DNA of 32,464 nucleotides from Helochares maculicollis (taxonomy: Eukaryota > Arthropoda > Insecta > Coleoptera > Hydrophilidae): the NCBI GenBank assembly GCA_033557835.1, contig JAWQRO010000517.1:1-32464 (forward strand). Direction: 5' to 3'. Below the pieces are notes generated by a model. The model did no database searches and was not told the origin of the DNA. It was given only the letters and a program-made list of their open reading frames with translations. Position 1 is the stretch's first letter. The number at the start of each line of letters is the position of its first letter. Of the stretch, positions 10,961-21,400 are shown one piece after another. A program made the position numbers and the translations under genes.

Positions 10961-12780
10961 TAAACTATTTGACTACAAAGTACTTTGTTTACAAAACTAG
11001 CGGACTACAAAAGACTTTGCCTACAAAACTATTTAACTTCTAAGTACTTTACCTACAAAACTATCTGACTACAAAGTACCTTGCCTATAAAACAATTTGA
11101 CTACTAAGTACATTGCCTACAAAACTATTTGACTACAAATAACTTTGTTTACAAAACTATTTGAGTACAAAGTACTTTGCCTACAAAACTATTTGAATGC
11201 AAAGCACTTTGCCTACTAAACTATTTTACTAGAAAGTACTTTGCTTGCAGAACTATTTGGCTACAAACATTATTTTGATACAAACATTACTTGGTTACAA
11301 AAACTACTTGGCTACAAAAACTACTTGGCTACAAAAACTACTTGGCTACAAAAACTACTTGGCTACAAAAGTACTTTGCTGCACAAAAGCTTTGCAAAAG
11401 CACTTTGTTGCAAAAGTACTTTGCTGCAAAAGTATGTTGATGTAAAAGTACTTTGATGCAGAAGTACTTTGATGAAAAATTACTTTGCTGCAAAAGTAAT
11501 TTGATGCAATATTACTTGGCTACAAAACTATTTTGTTTCAAACTTCGCTGTAAAGGTACTTTGTCACAAAAACTACTTGACTACAAAAGTACTTTGCTGC
11601 AAAAGTACTTGGTTGCAAAAAGTACTTGGTTGCAAAAAGTACTTTGCTGCAAAAGTACTTTGCTGTAAAAGTACGTGGCTGAAAAAGGTACTTTCCTGCA
11701 AAAGTACTTTGATGCAAAAGTACTTTGCTGCAAAATTATTGGGCTACAAAATTACTTGGTTACAAAAGTATTTTGCCACAAATATTACTTGCCTACAAAA
11801 TTATTTGGCTACAAAAGTGCTTTTCCTGCAAAAGTACTTTGCTGCAAAAGTACTTGGTTGCAAAAAGTACTTTGTTGCAAAATTACTTTGCTGCAAATGT
11901 ACTTTGATATTAGAGTAGTTTGATGCAAAAGTACTTTGTTGCAAAATTACTGGGCTACAAAATTACTCGGCTATAAAACTACTTGGTTGCATAAAGTATT
12001 TTGCTGTAAAAGTAATTTAATACAAAAGTACTTTAATGTAAAAGTACTTTCCTGCAAAAGTACTTGTTTACAAAATTAAGTAGCTATAAAACTACTTGGC
12101 TACAAAAGTACTTTGGTACAAAGTATTTTGCTGCATAAGTACTTTGCTGCAAAAGCACTTTGTTGTAAAAGTACTTTGATGCAAAAGTACGTTGATACCA
12201 AAGTACTTCGATGCCGAAGTATTTGGCTACAAAATTACTTCTCTACAAAACTACTTTGCTTCAAAAGTGCTTTGCTGCAAAATTATTTGGCTACAAATCT
12301 TTTCTCTTTTAAAAGTACTTCCTGCAAAGGTACTTTGCCACAAAACTACTTTGCTACAAAATTACTTAGCTGCAAAATTACTTAACTACAAAACTACTTT
12401 GCTTTAAAAGTACTCCTGCAAAGGTACTTTACCCAAAAACTACTTGGCTACAAAATTACTTGGCTACAAAATTACTTTGCTTTAAAAGTACTCCTGCAAA
12501 GGTACTTTGCCACAAAAACTACTTGGTTACAAAATTATTACTTTGTTTCAAAAGTACTTCGCTGCAAAGGTACTTTGCCACAAAAATGAATTGGCTACAA
12601 AACTACTTTGCTTTAAAAGTACTCCTGCTATTTGGCTACAAAATTACACAGCTGCAAAATTACTTGGCTACAAAACTACTTTGCTTCAAAAGTACTTCGC
12701 TGTAAAATTATTTGGCTACAAATCTACTTTCTTTCAAAAGTACTTCCTGCAAAGGTACTTTGCCACAAAAACTACTTGGC
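10961..12780. repeat. 16/17-bp satellite array 1 (about 110 units)
   Basis: The main unit is GTACTTTGCTGCAAAA (16 bases), with 17-base variants such as ACTACTTGGCTACAAAA, four identical copies of which run through about 11300-11370. The first part, 10961-11235, uses a dimeric form alternating GACTACAAAGTACTTT and GCCTACAAAACTATTT. From about 12240 a higher-order pattern recurs: an ACTTTGCTTTAAAAGTACT block, then CCTGCAAAGGTACTTTGCCA. All units have one orientation. Because 16 is not a multiple of three, all frames read similar stop-free peptides. Confidence 0.95.
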
Positions 12781-14905
12781 TTTATACCTACCTACAAGCA
12801 ATATCTCTTTGTCTCAAAATCATTTCGGTCGAACCCCAACTTCTCTCGACCTCTTTGTAAAAACATTCCTATTTTCACCAACAAGCATCTTTTCTTTGTG
12901 ACCAACTCAATGATCACGTGGCCTGTTTACAACCACCCAGCTGCCGGTTTGTTGTAGTGGTTTTTGCCTTGGTTACGTGGTGCCTAGCTGCTGCTGCTAC
13001 AGCTGTATGGTGGGCGTTAATTGACAATTTCAAAACAAACAAATCGTAAGAGTGGCATTTATGGGCCGCATTTGTCAAAATAAATGGCGCGCTGTGGCGA
13101 CGATGTGAATCTATTGAATGAAGTTTAACATTCCCGCAGCTCTTCACGTTTTGTGAACCCTTAAAATTCACTTTTCGAATTTTCCAAGCAAACTTGTTGT
13201 TAACGTAACTATCAAGCTGCTACTCTAGAAACCATGAGAATTGGGTAGATTCAAAATGTCTGGGTTAGAGCGCGGAAATTTTACTCTCGTATTGAGTAGG
13301 TCGTGAATTGATAAATAAGCGTTGTTTGTTGTATTCGCTTCACTGATCGCCTTATTATTGATTTATTAACGAAATCATGCAGACCAACTCTGCAGAATCG
13401 GAGTTTTTAGGTACCGAAAGTGGGATTTGTTTAATTTGCAGCCCCGGTTAATCAAATTAAACGAAGTGATTCTATAAATATCTGTGTTAAAAGTCAACTT
13501 AGTATAATAATTAGTTTTTGTAAGCAAGTCGCTCATGGCAGATATAAGTAATCATAAATAAATACTTAATGAGAGCGTTAGTAATTATTCCAATATTGGT
13601 TTAAATGATTTTTAAGTTCTTAAATACTACCCTAAAAACATTTTTACTGCATAGTAAGCGTCGCAAAACCATTTTGAAGCCACTGTATGTAAATCATCCT
13701 TAGTTGTCGGTCTCGTAGCTGCGATAAGGACGTAAATAATGAAGAGGAGCCATACCCGGACTATACAGTGGGTGTAAAAATTCTTGAAAATAGACTCCAT
13801 GTATCATACAATTTAATCAGACTATGGAGATAATGAGGATTTTAGTAAGGACATGACGAAAAACTCTTTTAACAAATAAATAGCACCATTGATTTGTTAT
13901 AATAGCCTATGCTAAATTTCCTAAGCGCAGCTCGAATCGTTTAGGCTATAATTCCTACAGTATACAGGAATGTATGTAGTTAAATCTACTATTATTTACT
14001 ATTTGTTCGTAATAAAAATAATGAAACTAAATATTTGTATCGTCTTTAATAACGTCTGTGTAAATTGTCAACAAAATATAGTTTTAATGCAACGCAATCC
14101 AAGTCAACATCGGAAAATGAATCATGCTCGGTGATAAGAAATTTATGAATCATATAAATTAATGTGCCGTGGGTTATAAATATCAAAGCTTTATTATACT
14201 GATAATAGTTAAAAATTGCAATGAAGTGAATTTTCGATGAGGGCTTCGACGTGGAGCTCCGAGTAAATCGAAATTTCCGATCAACCCCCACTTACGGATG
14301 CCATTGTTCAACGGTTCCATTCGCATCGCACTTATCGAATTTATTCGTGCAATTGCTGTACTATAGAACTAGTTAGGCCTGCAATTCCCGAGTACTTTCG
14401 CTATCTGACGGCAAGTTCAAGTAACGGTAACGTTGAAATTTAAAAGGTGCACATTTCAAACCGTGCTAGAAATTACGATATCGCAACTATCGTTATTAGA
14501 GATTATTGTTCGCTCCAAGCATGCATTATTAAAGTTGTGGCATTGGAATAGATTCGTTCTTTGTACTAAACTTGTTGCTTGTTGTAAAAAGTTTCCTCCT
14601 TTGCGGCGACGGAATCGATGGAGGCGCTGCGCCCAAAACCAAACCGAAACCGATTTATTGTACTTTTATTTTAATTTTTTTTTGTTATCTCTTTGTTATG
14701 GATATAAATATTGACTTAGTTGCTGCGGGTTGGTGTGAACCTTCCGCTGTATCCTACATACCTACTTCTATTGTTCGGTCCTTGAGGAGCGCCTAAACAA
14801 ACAACGATATTTTGTCTTGCGATTCCCGCAACAATATTTGGTCTTCCGATTTTGCACTGAAATTTACTGAGAGTGGTTGATTAAACTGTTTTTTTTTTTT
14901 TTTAG
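12781..14905. other. Non-coding DNA upstream of exon A
   Basis: No recognised gene, repeat or RNA. It ends in the polypyrimidine tract and AG of the exon A acceptor. If 10660-10871 is the first exon, this is intron 1. Confidence 0.55.
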
Positions 14906-15079
14906 GTGTAGACCGATATGGGAGCGAGACAATCCAAGCGGTCCGTAGACATATCTACGACACCCAAAAAGGGCGAAGGCGACTGTCAGTTGGTGGAAGG
15001 CGAGGGCAAAATAGAGCAAATTGGTGAATTGGATGCCAAAATCACGAATGGAGATGTACATAAAGAAGTAGATGGGCAA
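14906..15079 (+). CDS. Akap200: Akap200 coding exon A (start codon, N-terminal 54 residues)
   Basis: First coding exon of an A-kinase anchor protein 200 orthologue. The acceptor is a run of T ending in AG at 14904-14905, with a branch-like TGATTAA about 25 bases upstream. Twelve untranslated bases precede the ATG at 14918. The coding part, 14918-15079, is 54 codons and ends in phase 0 before GTAAGT (15080-15085). The protein opens MGARQSKRSVDISTTPKK, matching the start of fly Akap200 as I recall it. Gly2 with Ser6 and Lys7 fits an N-myristoylation signal, which would anchor the protein at the plasma membrane. The rest is acidic and low in hydrophobics, as in MARCKS-like proteins. Fly Akap200 is known to bind PKA RII, F-actin and calmodulin; the RII site is not in this window. 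Reading on past the donor adds six residues (VSDNCL) and a stop, so intron retention would give a 60-residue peptide. The family assignment rests on this exon together with exon B. Confidence 0.87.
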
Positions 15080-15085
15080 GTAAGT

Positions 15086-15764
15086 GACAATTGCTTATAG
15101 TGAGCGTAAACAAATCATGAAAAGGGGCCAATTACGAGCAGCAGAGGGGCAGGGTGGAGTTGAAAGGAAAGGCACGAATTCCAGCCCCTCCCCTTTCTCC
15201 TAAAATTTTATCGCTGTTTACACAGCCATAAAAGTCATATCGCTGTTGAATATCATGAGCAGTGTTATTCAAGTTGCAGTCAGTAGTTTGTGTTATGAAT
15301 GCAGGCCGCGTTCATAAAACTGCCATAAAAGTACTTTCCGAGTCTATAAATTAGGGCCACGATTCGAACAAACATAGCTTTTGACTAATTAAAAGCTCTT
15401 TCGTCCGTCCGCAGGCCGCTCTGAAAGAGTTATATACATTTTTTGTTGTTGAAGAGACAGGTCAGCGCAGGGTCCGTTGCTTCTTCCGCCGTTAAAATTC
15501 GAGTAGACGAAATTATGAATGTTAATTAGGTGACTTCGGAGTGGCGCTTTTCGAGGAACGAAGTGTCATTTACGGTTCAGAGACCATCTCTAATCACCGA
15601 TTTCTCCTCCTATCCACCTATACGGGTCCATTATGGACGAATTAGGTTACTGCCCGTATCCAAGGACGTTTTTCAATATCTCACTTGCACATCTATTGGT
15701 TGTCTTCCTCCCAGTTTGGTCAGTCCACTGCTTGGTTTATCCCATTGTCATCCCAATACCTTCC
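15086..15764. other. Intron sequence 3' of exon A, unique
   Basis: No repeat or alternative exon is evident. The open frame 15530-15886 runs into the dispersed repeat and has no protein family features. Confidence 0.5.
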
Positions 15765-16519
15765 CTTTACTATACTTTGTATACCGATACGGGAATGTAA
15801 AAATGAAATTTATGGCGGTGAAGCCCCACTTCCGGTTTTTAAATTTACACGAAACTATTTCTTATTGCTATATTTTCCATGTTTAGCATTTTTGTAACAT
15901 TCCCGTAACATTTTTTAATCCAAGACCTACTAAAAATGGAATTTTCAAAATTATAACAGCAGCACTTCCGGTTCTTCGATCATGTCGAAAATTTGTATCT
16001 GTCAGTTTTTCGCGATATTCAAGATGTGCACGAAATTTCAATCCGATAGCTTAATTTTAAAGAGTACTTTACTTGAAAAACTGTCTAAACTTTGTAGGTA
16101 AACAGACACTTCCGGTGGTCCTATATGCCTCGAATGTCGGTACAGATCTAAGTTTTTGCGATAATGGCCGTATACCGAATTTCATCGCTCCACCTCAAAC
16201 GATCTGATCGCAATCGTGTCTACTATACACAGACATCCACAGACAACATGACCAAAATGGATGCACTAAAAACATAGATTCGTCAAAATTTCGGAATCGC
16301 ATTTTTTCATGATCCGAATTCTTTCCCATTAGATGACTTGACCAATGAGCTATTGTTATTGTTAAATTATTAAATGACGAGACACAACTAGATTGATGAA
16401 ACAATCTTAGTAACACACACATAGACAACATGCCGAAAATGGTCGAAATGCATTCAGGTGCACTCAAACCGTGGAGAATCGTCAAAATCCCGAAGTCAAT
16501 TTTGTCACGATCCCAATAT
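15765..16519 (+). repeat. ACTTCCGG-family dispersed repeat, copy R1
   Basis: Starts TTTACTATACTTTGTATA and contains CCCACTTCCGGTTTTTAAAT, CAAGACCTACTAAAAATGG, a GTAGGTAAACAGACACTTCC block, CACCTCAAACGATCTGAT and CGAATTCTTTCCCATTAGAT. It pairs as the inverse complement with 6219-6866. An extra tail, 16415-16519, repeats the GACAACATG..AAAATGG and CGTCAAAAT..CGAA motifs seen earlier in the same unit. Lies 0.7 kb downstream of exon A. Confidence 0.88.
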
Positions 16520-17095
16520 ATTTACTATACTTCGTATAGTGCTACAGGAATGTAAAAATTAAATTTATGAGTGTGAAGTCCCACTTCAGGTTTTCAAATT
16601 TACACGGAACTATTTGTTAGCGCTATATTTTCCATGTTTAGCATTTTCGTAACATTTCCGTAAAATTTTTTAATCCAAGACCTACTAAAAATGGAATTTT
16701 CAAATTTATGACATTATCACTTCCGGTGCTCCGATCGTGTCGAAAATTTGTATCTGTCGGTTTTTTGTGACATTTGAGATGTGTACGAAATTTCAATCCG
16801 GTAGCTTAATTTTAAAGAGTACTTTACTTGAAAAAATGTCTAAACTTTGTAGGTAAAGAGGCGTTTCCGGTGCTCCTACATGCCCCAAAAGTTGATACAG
16901 ATCTAAGTTTTTGCAATAATAGCCGTATACCAAATTTCATCGCTCCACCTCAAACGATCTGATCGCTATCGTGTCTACTATACATAGACATCCGCAGACA
17001 ACATGACCAAAATGGATGCACTAAAAACATAGAGATTCGTCAAAATTTCGTAATCGCATTTTTTTATGATCCGAATTCTTTCCCATTAGAAATTT
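16520..17095 (+). repeat. ACTTCCGG-family dispersed repeat, copy R2
   Basis: Direct repeat of R1. It begins at TTTACTATACTTCGTATAGT; 16524-16540 is a perfect 7-bp stem with a TTC loop. It is followed by the same ordered blocks as R1 down to CCGAATTCTTTCCCATTAGA. Confidence 0.9.
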
Positions 17096-17206
17096 TCAAA
17101 ACTGTATAGGTAAACAGGTACATACACACACTTCGTATAAAATGAAGCCTCCCGAAACTACAAACATGCCGAATTAATTCGAGTGTATTATTTTAACGAA
17201 GAAACT

Positions 17207-17428
17207 AAAACCTTGCTTCATTTGTCCTGTGGCTGTAAATTGTAAAATATTACCTTATTTTTCTCCTCGGTCACGTCCATCTTCTACACTTTACAACTCA
17301 CAACTGAATCCACTAATCGACAAACTGTGACAAACTTTTTTTGGTAGCGATGTCACATTTCGAAATATGAATCATTGGAGCCGTTTACGTGATATTGTGT
17401 ATCCCTGCAGCCATCCATTGTCAAATGA
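17207..17428 (+). repeat. 222-bp direct repeat D1 (partner 18073-18297)
   Basis: From AAAACCTTGCTTCATTTGTC through CACAACTGAATCCACTAATC to GCAGCCATCCATTGTCAAAT. The second copy is offset by 866 bases with few differences. D1 follows R2 and D2 follows R3, so R+D was duplicated in tandem as a unit. Confidence 0.9.
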
Positions 17429-17584
17429 TTTCAACCAACTTTATTTTTCAAATCTAGTATTTTGTACGCTACTAATTAATTTTATAACAACGCTTAATTT
17501 TTCATTTGCTCTAAATCAATCTTACATTGATAATTATTTTATACCCATCAGAATTAAAAATTTGATTTAAAATAAATTGTAGCA

Positions 17585-18050
17585 AAAAACAACATGCCGA
17601 AAATGGTTAAAATAGATTCAGGGGCACTCAAAACGTGAAGATCCGTCAAAATCACCGAAATCGAATTTTTTTCGATCCCAACACCTTCTCTTAACTATAC
17701 TTCATATACCAATACGGGAATGTAAAAATAAAATTTATGTAAAGTGTAAAGTTCCACTTCCGGTTTTCCAATTTACACGGAACTATTTGTTATTGCTTTA
17801 TTTTCCGTGTTTAGCATTTTTGTATCATTTTTGCAAAAAATTTTATTCCAAGGCCCACTAAAATTGGAATTTTCAAAATTATAAAAATAGCACTTCAGGG
17901 GCACCGATCACGTTGAAAACTTGTATCTGTCAGTTTTTTGCAATATTTAAAGTGTGAACGAAATTTTAATCCGATAGCTTAATTTTATAGAGTTTAAAAA
18001 AATTCCAAAATTGAGTGGGTAAACAAGTACATACACATTACGTATAGTAA
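17585..18050 (+). repeat. ACTTCCGG-family dispersed repeat, copy R3 (shortened)
   Basis: Starts with the CAACATGCCGAAAATGG tail also seen at the end of R1, then repeats the R unit from about 17690 to TAGCTTAATTTTATAGAG. It lacks the later part that R1 and R2 carry (the CACCTCAAACGATC and CCGAATTC blocks). Confidence 0.85.
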
Positions 18051-18072
18051 CATGGAAATGGGAAAAGAAATC

Positions 18073-18297
18073 AAAACCTTGCTTCATTTGTCCTGTGGCA
18101 GTAAATTGTAAAATATTACTTTATTATCCTCCTCGCTCGCGTGTCCATCTTCTACACTTTAAAACTCACAACTGAATCCACTAATCGACAAACTGTGACA
18201 AACTTTTTTGGGTAGCGATGTCACATTTCGAGATATGAATCATTGGAGCCATTTGCTTGATATTGTGTATCTCTGCAGCCATCTATTGCCAAATAAT
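18073..18297 (+). repeat. 225-bp direct repeat D2
   Basis: Second copy of D1. An AT dinucleotide tract (TATATATATATATG and TATATATAT) follows at about 18340-18365. Confidence 0.9.
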
Positions 18298-18775
18298 GGA
18301 TTTCGTTTGTTGCAAGATGTTAAATTTAACGCATCCTGGATATATATATATATGTATATATATAATTTTACCAAAAAAATTGCAGTTTGCAACAAATACA
18401 ATAGCTTCAGCTGCCCCTAAAACGCGAAGATTCTTAGAAATCGAGATATTGCACGCATGAAATTGCCGTTGTACGTTCGGTGACAAATGAACCCTGTTTG
18501 GAGACTCACGTGCATCAAAGTTGGCGAAAATTTTTCAAATTTTTACTCTTTACCATCTAGTGCTCGTATTAATTTATGTGCCGATATTCTTTTTTTGTAC
18601 AAATTTTATATTCTTAGTCCTTCACACAACGTGGTGACAACCGAGAATTAACGCGTTTATTTTTATATACGAACTTTTTAATTTTATAAAACATCAACAT
18701 AACGCAGTAACACTAAGAAGATCGAAAACAGTTATTGATAAAGTGGTATTAAAAAATATTGTCTAGTCTACTCCT

Positions 18776-19459
18776 ACAAAAAATGTTCGACAATCGCAAT
18801 AGCCTGAAGTTTCTCTTTCCACCATTGTTAGACATTTGGATGACTTTGGAAGAGTGAAAAACCTGGATAAATCGATACCGCATGAATTGGTAGATATGCA
18901 GCAGAAACGAAGATTTGAAGTCGCATCGCCTTTATTGTCAAGGAACAACCGAGAGTCATTTTGGAACCGGATTATCACGTGCGACAAAAAATGGATTCTT
19001 TACGATAACCGCAAAAGACCTGGACAGTGGTTGGATAAAGATGAATCCCTTAAACATACACCCAAGCCAGCATTACACCAAAGAAAAGTATTTGAGAATA
19101 AATATGGCTATTTAGTGAACAGAGTCAGAGTAATCATACATCATGATAACGCACGACCACATGCGACACAACTGCCGATTTCAAAGTTAAACCAATTAAA
19201 GTTTGAAGTTCTTCCGCATCCTGCATACTCACCAGGCATGCCTCCGACCGAGTATCATTTTTTCAAACATCAGGATTCATTTCTAAGAAATAAAATATTT
19301 ACTAACGAAACAGACATTTCGCTTATTTTCTATGCCTTTGTAAAAACAATCGTATTTTGTCACCAGAAATCGGCAATTTCATGTGAATATCTAATTCTAA
19401 GGAACGTTGAACATTTATTGCAACAAAACTACCAAACTAAACAAACGGCAAAGGCCTGA
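18776..19459 (+). pseudogene. mariner-family transposase remnant
   Basis: Contains the family landmarks in order: part of the second helix-turn-helix (STIVRHLDDFGRVKNLDKS), the IITCDKKWILYDNRKR block with the first catalytic Asp, HDNARPHA with the second, and LPHPAYSPGMPPTEYHFF where the third acidic residue should be. Counting from the TTG at 18836, these are Asp50, Asp104 and Glu139. The last two have 34 residues between them, so the D34D site is D34E here. The first two are 54 apart where about 93 is usual, so roughly 39 residues are missing, in frame, after RKV (about 19091). The 5' end has an in-frame stop at 18800-18802 and nothing recognisable before it. There is no good start codon. 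Non-autonomous and surely inactive. Terminal inverted repeats were not located. Confidence 0.9.
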
Positions 19460-20715
19460 GCGATCAACGCTATTCAAAGGCTAAACGAACAACATTATTT
19501 CAGCCCATATGCACGCAGCGCATCGGCATCCTCATTATCGCCATCACACAGAAAGAGAACAAAGAGAAGTTTTATAAGTGGCAGCTCGGTTTGGCTTGGC
19601 GCCTCTGAAGAATACAAGGAGAGGCAGCAGCTCGACTCTCATACATCAGTCATCCAGCATAAAACAGTAGCACTTAAAAAGCGCGTGAAAAAATTTTAAA
19701 CACACCCTCTTAGTGGTGAACGAGCCACAAAACACACGAAGAGAGGAACAAAGGGATCGCTTTACCAGACTCTAGAGGCCTCTTGTTTTTGTGAACGGGA
19801 CTGAAGGAGCTCTGTCATTCTAACCTAATTAGCTGTAACGTTCTCCAAACCTGTTTATCTTTAAAATTATTGTTTGTACTATTTTAATTTCCCAGCTGGA
19901 TGGCGTGCTGGATATATTTACACCCAGTTTTCGTATCGAATTAAATGCTTTGAATTTGTAATTTTTTAATTACAACGAAAGGTTCTTCGCTCAATTATCC
20001 TGAGGGATATTTTCATCGCTACTTCGTAATGTCTAGCTGGGGAATTGCTCGTGTCGAGAGCTGTATTGACTGGCTCGGCTGCTAAACCGCATATATATGC
20101 AATTCCACCCCGATCGGAGCACCGAAAGTGGCGCTTTATCCGCGGGGCCTCTCCCGTATGTTTCGATTAAACCGACTTGCTGGATCCTCTCGATGCCCCC
20201 AAAAACATCACAAGCCACACTTAATCGGCAGGTGCTCTGCGAAATTGCAGCTGGCCCAACTCTGCACATAAAGGACTAAGCATAACTTAAACCGCGCTTT
20301 TCTGCCGAAATGAATTTGAAGTTTTTCACTTTGAAGGTGAAACCGCGTCGAGATTCTTGTTGATGGTTCGGAATTGATGGTGTTAAGGAGTGCAACCGCA
20401 TATCAAATTAGTCTGTTTGAGGTTAATCTGAAACAAATGGTCATGAAGCCATCAGTGATGCAGCTAAAGGGGCCTGGTGGGGAGACGAGGCAAAACAAGT
20501 CGACCAAGAAACGCACAAAACGAGCAAATAAGCCAACACAGCTGTTCTTGTGTGCTCTCCAAGAGTGGATCTAAACCACCCAGAGCAAGGCCGATCGCTT
20601 GCTAAAATCGTCTTGCCCCACATGTTTCATTTTCTTGTTGCACGCGTAGAAGCTGCGGCCAGACGTGCAATCTGCGGAGATTTTCGTATCCTTGACTGGA
20701 AAATAATTGCCTCCA
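19460..20715. other. Intron sequence with GC-richer patches
   Basis: Unassigned. A TTTATAAG at 19571 followed by GC-rich sequence and a TCAGT at 19646 looks promoter- or LTR-like, but the spacing is wrong for TATA-initiator and no LTR partner was found. A short - strand frame at 20033-20269 has no recognised domain. Confidence 0.4.
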
Positions 20716-20717
20716 AG

Positions 20718-20912
20718 GCGAAATTACTCTTGATAAACGAGAAATTCTATTGATAGACGAAAAACAATTTTTTGTAGGCAAAAATTGTTCTTATAGGCCA
20801 GCAATTCTTTTTATAGACAAACATTCTTTTTATGGACTAAAAAACTCTTTGATAGGCCAGTAATTCTTTTGCTAAATGAACAATTTTCTTGATAGACAAA
20901 AACTTCTCTTAC
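20718..20912. repeat. Degenerate 19-21-bp minisatellite, about nine units
   Basis: Units follow the pattern AA(A)TTCTTTTGATAGAC with drift, for example ATTCTATTGATAGACG, ATTCTTTTTATAGACA and ATTTTCTTGATAGACA. Old and diverged compared with the long satellites. Confidence 0.7.
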
Positions 20913-21400
20913 AATAGTAGTGCAAAGATAGTTTTATACGTCTTGATGGACAATCTCCTTCTTGATGGGAACGGTTCAACCTCTTAGCAGAGGTGTCATC
21001 CTTAGTAAAATCGCGATTCCTGATAAAGGCGGCAATATTCAATTACGAACCGCAAACTTCCCCAATTTGCCCCCCGAGAAAATATCATTTTGGCTTTGGG
21101 TTGAACTTTGGAAGTTTGTAAGCGTAATAAGTTGATTCGCTCTTCATTATCCACTCGAGTGGAGTTTAAGCCTTGAGCCCTGTTCCGAGATGTTCTCGCC
21201 TTTTAGCGGGGTTGTTCCCGTCTCCGCAAATTCGAGGAGACGAGGAAAGCTGCTCACCAGCCGGATAAATTATACAGACTACCTTTTCAGGTCTAGTCTC
21301 TTGGAACTTAACCAAGCAAAAACCGCAGCAGGAGAGGCTTCGCCAGTTGTTCTTACGCTTCCCTGCCCTTCCTCATCGATTACGATTTGGAAAAAAGTTC
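20913..21400. other. Intron sequence upstream of satellite 2
   Basis: No repeat recognised. The frame 21190-21471 crosses into the satellite and has no family features. Confidence 0.45.

Noticed and set aside
11241..12957. Many overlapping + strand frames with YFAAKVLCCKSTLLQK-like repeats
   Set aside because: The 16-base unit has no stop in any + frame, so all three frames give related peptides. No start context, splice structure or domain supports translation.
14433..14796. + strand frames of 93 and 74 codons just before exon A
   Set aside because: They end in AT-rich hydrophobic read-through, are not in a frame leading to exon A, and lack Akap200-like sequence; the upstream exon should be non-coding because exon A carries the conserved MG start.
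18340..18365. AT dinucleotide tract
   Set aside because: An ordinary short microsatellite without further structure.
19565..19700. Possible LTR or promoter (TTTATAAG then TCAGT)
   Set aside because: The initiator is about 70 bases from the TATA-like motif instead of about 30, no second LTR or primer-binding site was found, and no retroelement frame is nearby.
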